Part shown: positions 1 through 7,535 of the stretch, in pieces
How the letters are laid out: the number at the start of each line of letters is the position of its first letter
Numbering within the stretch: position 1 is the stretch's first letter
Source: Candidatus Aminicenantes bacterium UBA2199
GTDB lineage: Bacteria; Acidobacteriota; Aminicenantia; UBA2199
Length of the DNA: 48,154 bases
Assembly (NCBI GenBank): GCA_002327965.1
Contig: DCVB01000023.1
Span: forward strand, 1-48,154
Direction: 5' to 3'
Made by a program: the position numbers and the translations under genes
Notes under the pieces: model-generated
What the model saw: only the letters and a program-made list of their open reading frames with translations
The model's database searches: none
What the model was told of the DNA's origin: nothing

Positions 1-716
1 GAGAAGCCGCCGTTCACCTGCTTCAGCCTCTCGCTCCACCAGCCCGGCGCCAGTAGCTCGGGATAGGCCCATCTCTGGAGCACGGCCAGAAGGAACGAGA
101 GGCAGAAGCCCAGTTTCAGGGGCAGGAAGACCTGGTCTTCCTCCATGCCCCGGCGGCGGAGCAGGGATGCCGTCCAGGGCGCCAGCGCAAACAACGCCAG
201 GGAGACGGTCGGGAAAATGGCGGCGAACGACACCCTCTCGCCGCTGGGAGCGACCGGCGTGTCGCGCAGGAAGGCCGCGGGGGCCACGGCCAGGTTGGAC
301 CAGCGCAGGAAAACGAAAATGACCGAAACGCCCAGCAGGGCGAGAAACAGGAGGTAGGGCCCGCGGCCGGGGAAGGAAAACTCCAACCTTTCCCCCTTGA
401 GGAGGGCGGCGGCGGCCAGGCCCGACAGGTAGAACAGGCTGATCGCCATGCAGTTGAAGGGATAGCCGTTCGGGAAAAGATCGGGAGCCGAATTGATCAG
501 CGGCAGCAGGAACAGGAACATGTATAGCGCCTTCCTGCTGTTCCACAGGTAGGACGCCAGGCCCAGCGCCAGGAAGACGACGGGCAGGACCGCGAAACGC
601 AGATGGATGACGACGACGGAAAAAAGCAGCGCCAGGGAGAGGCCCGCCAGGCACAGGGGGACAAGATCATGAGCCGGCCGGCGCCCGGTCCCGTTGCCGA
701 CAGCCGGCTCGATCAT
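1..716 (-). CDS. Multi-pass membrane protein, O-antigen polymerase/ligase-like (C-terminus outside window)
   Basis: The frame starts at an ATG at 716 and runs open to the window edge, so about 238 N-terminal residues are visible. After a short polar N-terminus there are repeated hydrophobic stretches (residues about 21-55, 60-75, 88-106, 120-137, 160-185, 205-220), separated by short basic loops. This is the layout of Wzy polymerases and WaaL-type ligases. I see no diagnostic motif because the large periplasmic loop would lie beyond the window. Its ATG overlaps the TGA of the upstream DUF1972 glycosyltransferase (ATGA), so the two are probably translationally coupled in a surface-polysaccharide operon. 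The family assignment is inference from topology and neighbours. Confidence 0.6.
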   Translation of the reverse strand, partial: MIEPAVGNGTGRRPAHDLVPLCLAGLSLALLFSVVVIHLRFAVLPVVFLALGLASYLWNSRKALYMFLFLLPLINSAPDLFPNGYPFNCMAISLFYLSGLAAAALLKGERLEFSFPGRGPYLLFLALLGVSVIFVFLRWSNLAVAPAAFLRDTPVAPSGERVSFAAIFPTVSLALFALAPWTASLLRRRGMEEDQVFLPLKLGFCLSFLLAVLQRWAYPELLAPGWWSERLKQVNGGF

Positions 717-1813
717 CGGGCCAGTTCCTCGAAGAGGCGGACATACTGGGTGGTGATCTTTTCCCAGGAATAGTTCTCCCGGATGCGCTGCGGCGCCTTC
801 CGCCGCAGCCCGTCCAGCACATCGCCGCGCTCCTCCATTTCCCGGATCAAGCGCTGCAAGCCGCCGGCTTCCTTGCGGAAGAACAGCCCGAAGTCGCCGC
901 CGGCGAGCATCTCGCGGTTGAACACGGTGTCCAGGGCGACCACCGCGCAGCCGTTGGCCAGCGCCTGCAGCAGGACCGGGTTGGTGCCGCCGAACTCGTG
1001 GCCGTGAAAATAGGCATGGCAATGCTGAAAGAGGGCCGCCAGCTCATCGGGATCGGTCACGTAGCCGGTGAATACCAGGCGCGGATCGGTTTTCCGGCGC
1101 ATGCTCCCGGCATAACGATCCTTGTAGGGCACATCGCCGACAATGACCAGCTTCCGCGTCGAGGCACTGGCGGAGAATTCCCTGGCGATCAGGTCGGCGT
1201 TGTTGTCCGGGATCAGGCGGCCGACGATCAGGTAATACTGCCGCGGCTGCAGCTGCCATCTGTCCAGCAGGGCGGGAGCGGCCGGCGGCGGCACATTGGC
1301 CCCGTAGGCGATCATCGTCGAGTCGGCCCGGAACTCCTCGCGGTAGACCCGCTGCATCTCGGGCGAATCGGTGATCACGCGGTCGAAGAAGCGGACCGCC
1401 TGGCGCGAGGCCCAATGGAAATAGCGCGAACCCAGGCCCCGCCATTTCGGGCGCAGCCATTCCAGCCCGTCGACATTGATGGCTGTGCGCCGGCGCCCGA
1501 TGCGGCTGAACAGGCCGAATGGCCCGTTGGCCGAATTGACCGCCAGGATGACGTCGTATCCGCTCAGGCAGGCATGGATCATTGATTGCAGGGAATGGAT
1601 GAACTGGCTCAGGATCTTCTTCTCGATGGTCGGGATATAGACCAGGCGGACTCCGTTCACCCGGCGCGGGCGGTCGCGGAACAGGTTGCGGTGGCAGTAG
1701 ACCGTGACCTCCATCCCCAGGCGCACCAGCCGTTCCGACAATTCCCCGACAAACGTTTCGTAGCCGCTGTAGACGACGGGATAACCCCTTGAGCCGATGA
1801 TGGCGATCTTCAT
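713..1813 (-). CDS. Glycosyltransferase, DUF1972 plus GT4-type C-terminal domain
   Basis: A 366-residue GT-B glycosyltransferase, likely transferring a sugar (often rhamnose or a hexose in this family) to a lipid-linked polysaccharide intermediate on the cytoplasmic face. The N-terminus (residues 2-25) carries the DUF1972 signature GSRGYPVVYSGYETFVGEL, whose usual form is GSRGIPA.YGGFET. The C-terminal half has a GRLIPDNN donor-site segment near residue 196 and an EFGGTNPVLLQALANG block near residue 275, which replaces the usual EX7E region in this family. The length is normal. Its ATG overlaps the stop of the preceding truncated glycosyltransferase, and its stop overlaps the next ATG, so three genes form one run. 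The exact donor and acceptor cannot be read from the sequence. Confidence 0.85.
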   Translation of the reverse strand: MKIAIIGSRGYPVVYSGYETFVGELSERLVRLGMEVTVYCHRNLFRDRPRRVNGVRLVYIPTIEKKILSQFIHSLQSMIHACLSGYDVILAVNSANGPFGLFSRIGRRRTAINVDGLEWLRPKWRGLGSRYFHWASRQAVRFFDRVITDSPEMQRVYREEFRADSTMIAYGANVPPPAAPALLDRWQLQPRQYYLIVGRLIPDNNADLIAREFSASASTRKLVIVGDVPYKDRYAGSMRRKTDPRLVFTGYVTDPDELAALFQHCHAYFHGHEFGGTNPVLLQALANGCAVVALDTVFNREMLAGGDFGLFFRKEAGGLQRLIREMEERGDVLDGLRRKAPQRIRENYSWEKITTQYVRLFEELAR

Positions 1814-2586
1814 CCGCGCACCGCCTGGGCACAGGCCCGCAGCAGCATGCCGGCGCTCCGCCTCCAGGAGAACAATTCCGCCTGCTGCAAGCCCAGGTCC
1901 CGCTTTTCCCGCCGCAGGCTTTCATCCCGCAACAGGGAGTCGATGGCGGCGGCGATCCCGGCGGGATTTTCGGGATCGACGTACGTCCCGGCCCCGGCGC
2001 AGACCTCGGGCAGCGAATCGCGGTCGGAAACCACGACCGGCACGCCGCTGGCCATGGCTTCCAGCGGGGGCAGGCCGAAGCCCTCGGCGAAGGACACATA
2101 GCAGAAGACGGTGGCCAGGGCATACAGGGCGGGCAGGTCCGCCCCGGCAACCGCGCCGAGAAGGCGCACGCGGCCCTGCAGCCCGAGGCCGCGGATCCTG
2201 GCGGCCAGGTCGAACATCTTCCAGTCCGGCGCGCCGGCCAGGATCAATTCGATGTCCCGGTCCTCCAGCGCCTGCAGCGACTGCAGCAGGTGCTGGATGT
2301 TCTTGCGCTCGTTCAGGCGGCCGACGTAGAGCAGGAAACGTTCCGGCAGCCGGTAGGCGGCCCGGACGGCACGGACGCGGTCCGGATCCAGACCGGACAG
2401 GGGCGCGAAGGATTCGTCCACGCCCAGCGGCATGACGCCGATCCGGCCGGCGGCGGCAAAGCCCCGGCCGATCATGCGCCGCCTTTCGCTTTCCGACAGG
2501 GTGAGGATCAGGTCCGCGTGCCGGCTCAGCCGGCGGATGGGCCGGAAATAGAGCTTCTCCTTCCAGGGACCTTCCGGGGCCAGGTC
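1810..2586 (-). pseudogene. 5'-truncated GT4 glycosyltransferase
   Basis: The open frame (258 codons) encodes only the C-terminal two thirds of a GT-B glycosyltransferase. It has an inter-domain segment ending ADLILTLSESERRRM, then PLGVDESF, then the donor-binding LYVGRLNERKNI, then the EX7E motif in EGFGLPPLEAMASGVPVVVSD. Homologous-looking sequence begins abruptly after an in-frame TGA at 2587-2589, and about 100-120 N-terminal residues normally forming the acceptor domain are absent. An internal ATG at 2475 could restart a 221-residue fragment, but it lies inside conserved sequence and lacks the acceptor domain, so function is doubtful. Upstream of the break the DNA changes to unrelated AT-rich sequence. 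I read it as a gene cut by an insertion or deletion. An assembly join is the alternative. Confidence 0.75.
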
Positions 2587-2632
2587 TCAAAATTGAATAT
2601 TAACGTTAGGGGACGGTGCTGATTTTTTGCAG
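2583..2632. mobile_element. Possible remnant of an IS200/RAYT-type element flank
   Basis: The broken glycosyltransferase abuts a short AT-rich stretch containing CAGGTCTCAAAATTGA and TTAGGGGACGGTGCTGA. From memory, very similar strings border IS200-like (REP-associated tyrosine transposase) genes in many environmental genomes. No transposase frame is present here, so at most this is a solo end or scar. A loosely similar palindromic string, GGGGACATTCCCC, occurs at 11477-11489. The identification is recollection plus position, not alignment. Confidence 0.3.
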
Positions 2633-2678
2633 GCATGGTGATAGACGCGACTTATGATCAGAACCAGGCCGACAAGCC

Positions 2679-2707
2679 TTGAAAAAAAGTTCCGCCGGCT
2701 GTAAAAC
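2679..2707 (+). promoter_or_regulatory. Probable sigma-70 promoter of the YciI-like gene
   Basis: A -35 box TTGAAA (2679-2684) is followed by a 17-nt spacer and a -10 box TAAAAC (2702-2707). It lies about 28 nt before the ATG. The -10 match is weak. Confidence 0.4.
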
Positions 2708-2734
2708 GATCCCATATTTCCCCGGAGGTTGCCC

Positions 2735-3037
2735 ATGCAGTTTGTCGTGATCGCCTATGACGGAACGGATGAGAAGGCCCTGGAGCGCCGCATGGCGGTG
2801 CGGCCGGAGCATCTGAAGCAGGCGGAGAAATGGCACGAGAACGGCCGCTGGCTCTACGCCTGCGGCATCGAGAATGACAAGGGCGACCTGATCGGCTCCG
2901 TGATCGTCTGCGAATTCGGCTCGGAAGAAGAGTTGCGGCGGGAATGGTTGGACCGCGAGCCCTACGTCCTGGGCAAGGTCTGGGAGAGGATCGCCGTTCA
3001 CCCGGCGCGGGTCCCGCCCTATTTCCTAAAACGGTAA
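2735..3037 (+). CDS. YciI-like family protein
   Basis: A 100-residue protein with the compact ferredoxin-like alpha/beta layout of the YciI family. It has an N-terminal MQFVVIAYDG strand, a central RPEHLKQAEKWHENGRWLYACG segment carrying the conserved H and G positions, and a C-terminal REPYVLGKVWERIAVHP segment. YciI proteins are small and mostly uncharacterised; some relatives act in dehalogenation or ring-cleavage pathways, but nothing here indicates a substrate. I chose the ATG at 2735 over an in-frame TTG at 2729 because GGAGG at 2724-2728 gives a 6-nt spacing only to the ATG. It stands alone between a truncated minus-strand gene and a plus-strand lipoprotein gene. The family call is fairly secure and the role is unknown. 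Confidence 0.8.
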   Translation: MQFVVIAYDGTDEKALERRMAVRPEHLKQAEKWHENGRWLYACGIENDKGDLIGSVIVCEFGSEEELRREWLDREPYVLGKVWERIAVHPARVPPYFLKR

Positions 3038-3209
3038 GCGTACCCGTTTCCCGTTTCCTGCGGAAACAGGCCCAAATTCATGGTTGTTTCCCAAGGTCGG
3101 AGTTCCCGGACGGCATTTCCAGGAAAAACATCAGTTGAGATAATCCCGCTGAAGTCCTATCATATTCAACAGAATGGAATCCAGCAAAATATTCTGCCTG
3201 AAAAGGAAC

Positions 3210-4685
3210 ATGATCCGGACCGTCGGCCGCGGCGGGATGGCGTTCCTGTTGACGGTCTTCCTGGCCCTGTCGGGCTGCGCCCGCGAGGAAGGCGGGCTCC
3301 CCAACGATCCGCCCGCTCCCGAGGATCCGACCGCCTACGAGGAGACCTTGCCGCCCGATCCTGTGTACGATGAGTCGAACGTGCTCTATGTGTCGCCGGC
3401 GGGCAGCGACGCCGGCAACGACGGCTCCCTGGGCTCACCTTTCCGGACGATCGGCCATGCCCTGGAAAGGGCCGAAGCGGGAAAATCGATCGTCCTGCGC
3501 GGCGGCACGTACAGGGAGGCCGTCAGGGTGCGCCTCGCCAACATCACCATCCGCTCCCATAACGGCGAGTGGGCCGTCATCCAGTGCCCCATCCAGGATC
3601 CCGATCTCGACGTCACGGTCCTGTTCGACGTGGACGCCTCCGGCGGCAAGCTGCAGCGCCTGGAGGTCGTCGGCGGCTATTATTACGGCGTGATGTTCCA
3701 GACCCAGTGGGACTGGGGCGATCCCGCCGACCGCTCCGGCGCCTCGCGCATGCTGCTGGAGGATTGTCGCATCCACGACACCGGCCGCGACGGCGTCAAG
3801 ATCACCCCCGGCTGCGACGACATCGTCATCCGCCGCTGCGAGATCTTTCGCAGCGGCCGCCGTGACAACGGCAACGCCGAGGGCATCGACAACGTCAACG
3901 GCGACCGCATGGTCGTCGAGGACTGCCGCATCCACGACATCGCCACCAACGGAATTTACTTCAAGGGCGGGGCCCAGGGCTGCGTGGTGCAGAGAAATCT
4001 CATCCATTCCTGCGGCAATGGCGGCGTCATGGTCGGCTTCGACACCAGCCCCGAGTTCTTCGACCTGCAGGCCAACCCCGGCTATTACGAAAGCCTGGAC
4101 GGCACGGTGCGCAACAACATCATTTACGACACGGGTTATGCCGGCATCGGCATCTACGCCTCCAGCAGGCCGAGGATCTATAACAACACCGTCTATAACG
4201 CCGCCTCGCGGGGCCAGAACGCCCTCCATTTCGGGATCAGTTTCCAGGACTGGGAGTCCGCGGCCAAGCGGCCGCCGACGCTGGAGCCCGATATCCGCAA
4301 CAACATCTTCGTCCAGGCCGCCGGCGGCGACGACCACGTGCTGCGCATCCGCTACGCCGATGAACTGGGCGGCCTTTCCGCGCTCAGCGGCATGCCCGTG
4401 ATGAGCCATAACCTGTACTTCCGCATCGGCGGCGGCGCCTGCCTCTTCTACGACCAGCGGCCGGGGTCGTTCGCCCAGGGCATGAGCCTCGCTCAATGGC
4501 AGGCGCACATCAACGGCGACGGCGACTCCCTGCAGGCCGATCCCCTTCTGGACGTGCAGAAAAAGCTGTCCGCCTCCAGCCCGGCCATCAACCGCGGGCG
4601 GAACAACACGGTCGTGCGCTACGACATCGACCGGGTCGAGCGCAACGGCATCTACGACATCGGCGGCGACGAGTTCAATAACTGA
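3210..4685 (+). CDS. Lipoprotein with DUF1565 / right-handed parallel beta-helix domain
   Basis: The likely start is ATG 3210 (preceded by AAAGGA) rather than 3174, because the signal peptide begins there. It has a basic n-region, a hydrophobic core and a lipobox LSGC with the acylated cysteine near residue 23, followed by an acidic, proline-rich linker. From about residue 55 comes the DUF1565 signature: YVSPAGSDAGNDGSLGSPF, then RTIGHALERAEAGKSIVLRGGTY. After it are repeated beta-helix coils with NNIIYD, RNLIHS and NNTVYN turns, and a terminal YDIGGDEF. Such proteins are outer-surface polysaccharide-binding or polysaccharide-cleaving proteins, or adhesins. No catalytic triad can be assigned by eye. 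The gene is monocistronic and ends beside a large repeat-filled gap. The fold call is solid and the enzymatic activity is unknown. Confidence 0.82.
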   Translation: MIRTVGRGGMAFLLTVFLALSGCAREEGGLPNDPPAPEDPTAYEETLPPDPVYDESNVLYVSPAGSDAGNDGSLGSPFRTIGHALERAEAGKSIVLRGGTYREAVRVRLANITIRSHNGEWAVIQCPIQDPDLDVTVLFDVDASGGKLQRLEVVGGYYYGVMFQTQWDWGDPADRSGASRMLLEDCRIHDTGRDGVKITPGCDDIVIRRCEIFRSGRRDNGNAEGIDNVNGDRMVVEDCRIHDIATNGIYFKGGAQGCVVQRNLIHSCGNGGVMVGFDTSPEFFDLQANPGYYESLDGTVRNNIIYDTGYAGIGIYASSRPRIYNNTVYNAASRGQNALHFGISFQDWESAAKRPPTLEPDIRNNIFVQAAGGDDHVLRIRYADELGGLSALSGMPVMSHNLYFRIGGGACLFYDQRPGSFAQGMSLAQWQAHINGDGDSLQADPLLDVQKKLSASSPAINRGRNNTVVRYDIDRVERNGIYDIGGDEFNN

Positions 4686-4730
4686 AAGAATAGATATTCG
4701 TGACGCGTAACACATGACATGGAAGAAAGG

Positions 4731-4870
4731 AAATCGGCGTAAGGTTTAAGGCGCAAGGCATATGGTGGAATTCTGCCCTTCCCTTAAACCTTAAGCCTTC
4801 CGACTTAAACCGATCCCAGATAATGCCAGTCATCGGCGTCAGGTTCAGGATTCAAGGTGCAAGGAAAAAG
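4731..4870. repeat. Heptad-repeat arrays (GGTTTAA / TTAAACC words) forming a hairpin
   Basis: From 4748 four successive 7-mers read GGCGTAA, GGTTTAA, GGCGCAA, GGCATAT. About 25 nt later the facing array reads TTAAACC, TTAAGCC, TTCCGAC, TTAAACC, so the two can pair. A further heptad run (CAGGATT, CAAGGTG, CAAGGAA) follows to about 4866. It lies in the 715-bp gap between two convergent genes (4686-5400), which holds no gene I can support. Confidence 0.75.
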
Positions 4871-4885
4871 AACGGAATTCATAGT

Positions 4886-4942
4886 ACTTAAATTCCAAAT
4901 CACAAGCACCAAATTCCAAATGACCCAAACGAAGATAAACAA
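4886..4942. repeat. ATTCCAA heptad array (outer arm of composite repeat copy A)
   Basis: It contains TTAAATTCCAAATCACAAG and CACCAAATTCCAAATGACC, followed by CCAAACGAAG. The same words, including the terminal CCAAACGAAG, recur in the other composite copies (complementary form near 27043-27060). The complementary ATTTGGA arm lies at 5221-5250, so the two arms bracket the three-way element and the TGACAC array. Confidence 0.7.
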
Positions 4943-4950
4943 ACAAAACA

Positions 4951-5038
4951 ACTCATCCCCCAGCCCCTTCTCTTCGCGAAGAGAAGGGGAGTAGCGCCTT
5001 TCCCCCTCTCTTCACAAGAGAGGGGGTAGGGGGTGAGT
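4951..5038. repeat. 88-nt nested inverted repeat with potential three-way junction
   Basis: An outer stem is formed by ACTCATCCCCC (4951-4961) and GGGGGTGAGT (5029-5038). Inside it sit a 26-bp perfect palindrome (4964-4989, arms CCCCTTCTCTTCG) and a second hairpin with 11-bp arms CCCCCTCTCTT/AAGAGAGGGGG around a CAC loop (5002-5026). No coding frame is present. Elements of this CCCCT/AGGGG type occur as non-autonomous repeats in several GC-rich bacteria, to my recollection. Function is unknown; it could act as a terminator for the convergent genes. Confidence 0.75.
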
Positions 5039-5082
5039 TTTCATATTTCCACCTACTACCACTCAGGCCCGTCAAGCCTCAT

Positions 5083-5212
5083 ACTGAAACTGACACTGTC
5101 ACTGAGGCTGAATTTCGCTCTAGCCTCCTGCAAACACTATCACTAACACTGACACTGTTGTCTGCAAGGCCTCTTGCTGACACTGTCACTGACACTGACA
5201 CTTGCCATGGCT
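5083..5212. repeat. TGACAC/TGTCAC hexamer array with a shared core
   Basis: Imperfect 6-bp repeats (TGACAC, TGTCAC, TAACAC) flank the non-repeat core GAATTTCGCTCTAGCCTC. The same core with TGACAC units recurs at 12727-12778, so the unit is a dispersed repeat and not a local expansion. Confidence 0.7.
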
Positions 5213-5220
5213 TTCGTTTT

Positions 5221-5391
5221 TGAAATTGGAATTTGGGATTTGGAATCTAAGTCTTACGATGGCCCCTTCTCTTCCCGTCAACCGTAAACCGTCCACCGAA
5301 AACCGATTTCATCCAGCCTTTTCGCCTTAATCCGATTGCAGATCATGGCCGTCACCGTCAACCGTAAACCGTCCACCGTAAACCGATTCCT
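5221..5391 (+). repeat. Composite heptad repeat, copy A
   Basis: The order is a TTGGAAT/TTGGGAT array, a linker reading GTCTTACGATGG then CCCCTTCTCTTCCCGT, a CGTAAAC/CGTCCAC array ending ACCGATTTC, then a second CGTAAAC/CGTCCAC array at 5349-5391. The same order (or its reverse complement) is found at 12585-12707, 18381-18513 and 26881-27010. Confidence 0.8.
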
Positions 5392-5400
5392 CGATTTAGC

Positions 5401-6282
5401 TCAAACCAGGGCGTTCTCCTTCCAGCCGAAGGCCTTGATGTCGATCCTGGACAGGTCGCTGTTGCCGAGCCTGTAGACCTTGTCGGCGGCCTCGACGCAG
5501 ACGGCCGGCGGCGACACGGGCCAGGGCTCGCCGCGCAGTTCCGCCCGCTTGGCCTCGATGATCTTCAGGCCGACGGCGTCGATCGCGACCGGGTCGAAAC
5601 CCGCGATGAGGCCGCCGTAGGGCCAGCGGTAGCGGGGGTCGAACTGCGGCCCCTTGTCGCACACCGGGCGCAGGGCGTCGACCAGCACCAGTTTCGTCTT
5701 GCCCTTGACCTGCGGCAGGTTCCAGATCTCGCCCAGCCTGGCGCTGTCCTGGTGGTGGTAGTTCCTGGGCGCTCCCGAATAGAGGATGTAGTTCTTGATC
5801 ACCGTACCGATGCCGGTCAGCCAGTGGGCCTTGAGGCCGGGCATGCAGATCAGGGCCGTGAGCGGCGCCAGATCGACCGAGCGCCCCTGGGCATGGACGA
5901 TGTTGGCGGCCGGGACTCCGGCGGCGACCAGCGATTCCCTGACCAGGTCGATCAACTCCTCGTGGGTGGGGTTCATCAGCGGCGTGGGCACCAGGCCGAT
6001 GACGTCGGTCGGCTTCAGCAGGCTGAGCCATGCCGCCCTGGCGTCCTCCTTGCCGGTCGCCTGCAGCAGGACCCGTTCCAGCATCGCCGCCAGGATCCGG
6101 CGGTCGACGTTGAATTCGGCGTCCATGACCTTTTCGTCGCGGACGATGAGCACCACACTGCGCCCGCCGGCGGTCGTGGCGGCCCGCAGCCATTGCGGCC
6201 CCAGCAGCGCCGCTCCCAGCGCGGCCCCCGCGGTGCCGCGGATGAAATCCCTGCGCGTGACGACGATGCTCTTCTTTTTCAT
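5401..6282 (-). CDS. DUF362 domain protein with Tat signal
   Basis: A 293-residue protein. The N-terminus MKKKSIVVTRRDFIRGTAGA carries a twin-arginine motif (RRDFI) and a hydrophobic AALGAALLGPQW core, predicting folded export. The body matches the DUF362 layout: a VVLIVRDEKVMD strand, a central MNPTHEELIDLVRESLVAAGVP segment, NIVHAQGRS, and a C-terminal IAGFDPVAIDAVG block. DUF362 proteins are uncharacterised; some are fused to ferredoxin domains, but no CxxCxxC cluster is seen here. I chose ATG 6282 (GGAGGAG upstream, overlapping the DUF6599 stop as ATGA) over a long upstream extension that only shadows that gene. The coupling implies the two proteins act together. Confidence 0.82.
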   Translation of the reverse strand: MKKKSIVVTRRDFIRGTAGAALGAALLGPQWLRAATTAGGRSVVLIVRDEKVMDAEFNVDRRILAAMLERVLLQATGKEDARAAWLSLLKPTDVIGLVPTPLMNPTHEELIDLVRESLVAAGVPAANIVHAQGRSVDLAPLTALICMPGLKAHWLTGIGTVIKNYILYSGAPRNYHHQDSARLGEIWNLPQVKGKTKLVLVDALRPVCDKGPQFDPRYRWPYGGLIAGFDPVAIDAVGLKIIEAKRAELRGEPWPVSPPAVCVEAADKVYRLGNSDLSRIDIKAFGWKENALV

Positions 6283-7250
6283 GGGCTCCTCCGTTGCTTT
6301 TCTGCAAACTCGACCCGGCCCAGTATCGCCTGCGCCGACTCGCGGTCGGGGCAGGCCAGGGCCAGGGCCAGGCTCCGGCCCTGTGACTTCAAACCCAGCC
6401 AGCCGTCCTCGACCTTGTAAAAATGCTCGTCCTTGCCAACTTCGGGCAGGTACGTCCGCAGGAAACCCCGCATTCCTTGTGCGGCGGCATCCGCATCCGG
6501 GTATAGGATGAGCAAAAGGTGGCCGCGCCCGGCCTGGCGCTGGTAGGTGGCAAAGACCGCCTCGCACGAGGAGTCGAGGGCAAGGAGGTTTTCGTGGCTC
6601 AGGTAGAAGAAGGAGTTCAGGACCAGGTGTGAGCGGAAGAAAGCGGTCCTGTCGGGCAGGATCCGCCAGGCGCCATCGGCGGCGGCCGGCAGGAGGCCCA
6701 GCAGCGCGGGCGGCGGCGGCAGAGGCCGGCCGGCGGCGATGATCGCCCCCAGCTCCAGGATGGCCTGCCGGGCCTCATAGGTCTCGCGCACGGCCATGAT
6801 GCGGGCGTAGATGTCGCCGGCCCACAGGCGCAGCAGGCCCGCCCCGTAAAGCGCCCGGGCGGTCGGCGCCACGGGATCGGCCGGGTGCACTTCCGCCGCG
6901 CCTGCCCACGAGACCTCTTCTCCGCCCCAGTCGAGCGAAAGCAAGCCGAAGGCGTCGTCGCTGGCCTGCATGCGGTACACCTCGACCGTGATGTCGTTGC
7001 CGCCGCCGTCGCGGTACTCCCAGGCCAGCATGCGGTCGAAGCGGTAGGCCAGGTAGAGCTCGCCGCCGCCGTTCATGTAGTCGAAGATGTTGCCGGCATC
7101 GATCCGCCGCGGCGGGCCGGCGAGCTTCCAGCTGGCGATCGTTTCAGGCAGGTTCGCTTTTTCGCTGTCCATGGACCATGCAACTCCTTGGGGGGAGAAG
7201 AACCCCAACGCCAGGCAGAAAAAATACAATGAAAGCCTGATCCCCGCCAT
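6279..7250 (-). CDS. DUF6599 family exported protein
   Basis: A 323-residue protein beginning with a Sec-type signal (MAGIRLSLYFFCLALGFFS). The mature part has the hallmark IFDYMNGGGELYLAYRFDRM near residues 52-71, typical of DUF6599, followed by a VEVYRM strand, a long alpha/beta body and a C-terminal YKVEDGWLGLKSQGRSLALA segment. I recall the family as uncharacterised, with 'NGGAELY' conserved and often next to DUF362 Tat proteins, exactly as here. The ATG at 7250 has GGAG five bases upstream. An extension to 7289 would put polar sequence before the signal peptide. The pair plausibly forms an exported two-component module of unknown substrate. Confidence 0.8.
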   Translation of the reverse strand: MAGIRLSLYFFCLALGFFSPQGVAWSMDSEKANLPETIASWKLAGPPRRIDAGNIFDYMNGGGELYLAYRFDRMLAWEYRDGGGNDITVEVYRMQASDDAFGLLSLDWGGEEVSWAGAAEVHPADPVAPTARALYGAGLLRLWAGDIYARIMAVRETYEARQAILELGAIIAAGRPLPPPPALLGLLPAAADGAWRILPDRTAFFRSHLVLNSFFYLSHENLLALDSSCEAVFATYQRQAGRGHLLLILYPDADAAAQGMRGFLRTYLPEVGKDEHFYKVEDGWLGLKSQGRSLALALACPDRESAQAILGRVEFAEKQRRSP

Positions 7251-7279
7251 TTTTTCTCCGGGCCGCCTCGGCCTCCTCA

Positions 7280-7308
7280 CTTTTAGCAAATCGGCGGAAA
7301 ATATTCAA
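7280..7308 (-). promoter_or_regulatory. Possible promoter of the DUF6599-DUF362 pair
   Basis: On the minus strand TTGAAT (7303-7308), a 17-nt spacer and TAAAAG (7280-7285) lie about 30 nt before the ATG. The match is moderate. Confidence 0.35.
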
Positions 7309-7535
7309 CCCTGCGCCCAACCCACGCCAGCGCCCATGGCTCGCTAAGAAGCGAACTTGCGTGATGAAAAACAGCGAGGGACCTTTCTCTTGCGGTGACT
7401 CATCCCGTATCACTCTGGTTCGTCACGGGGACGCACTCGTTTTTCGCCTAAAAAAAGCCCGCCCGAAATGGATATTTATTTCCCCATCGAGTACAATCTC
7501 CTGGCAAGGGCGAACGGCCCGCGAGGAGCGCCACC

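Noticed and set aside
3435..4715. Long minus-strand frame (426 codons) opposite the beta-helix lipoprotein
   Set aside because: It is a GC-rich antisense shadow: no ribosome site, repetitive Val/Ala/Asp composition, and no family match, while the plus strand has a signal peptide and clear domain motifs.
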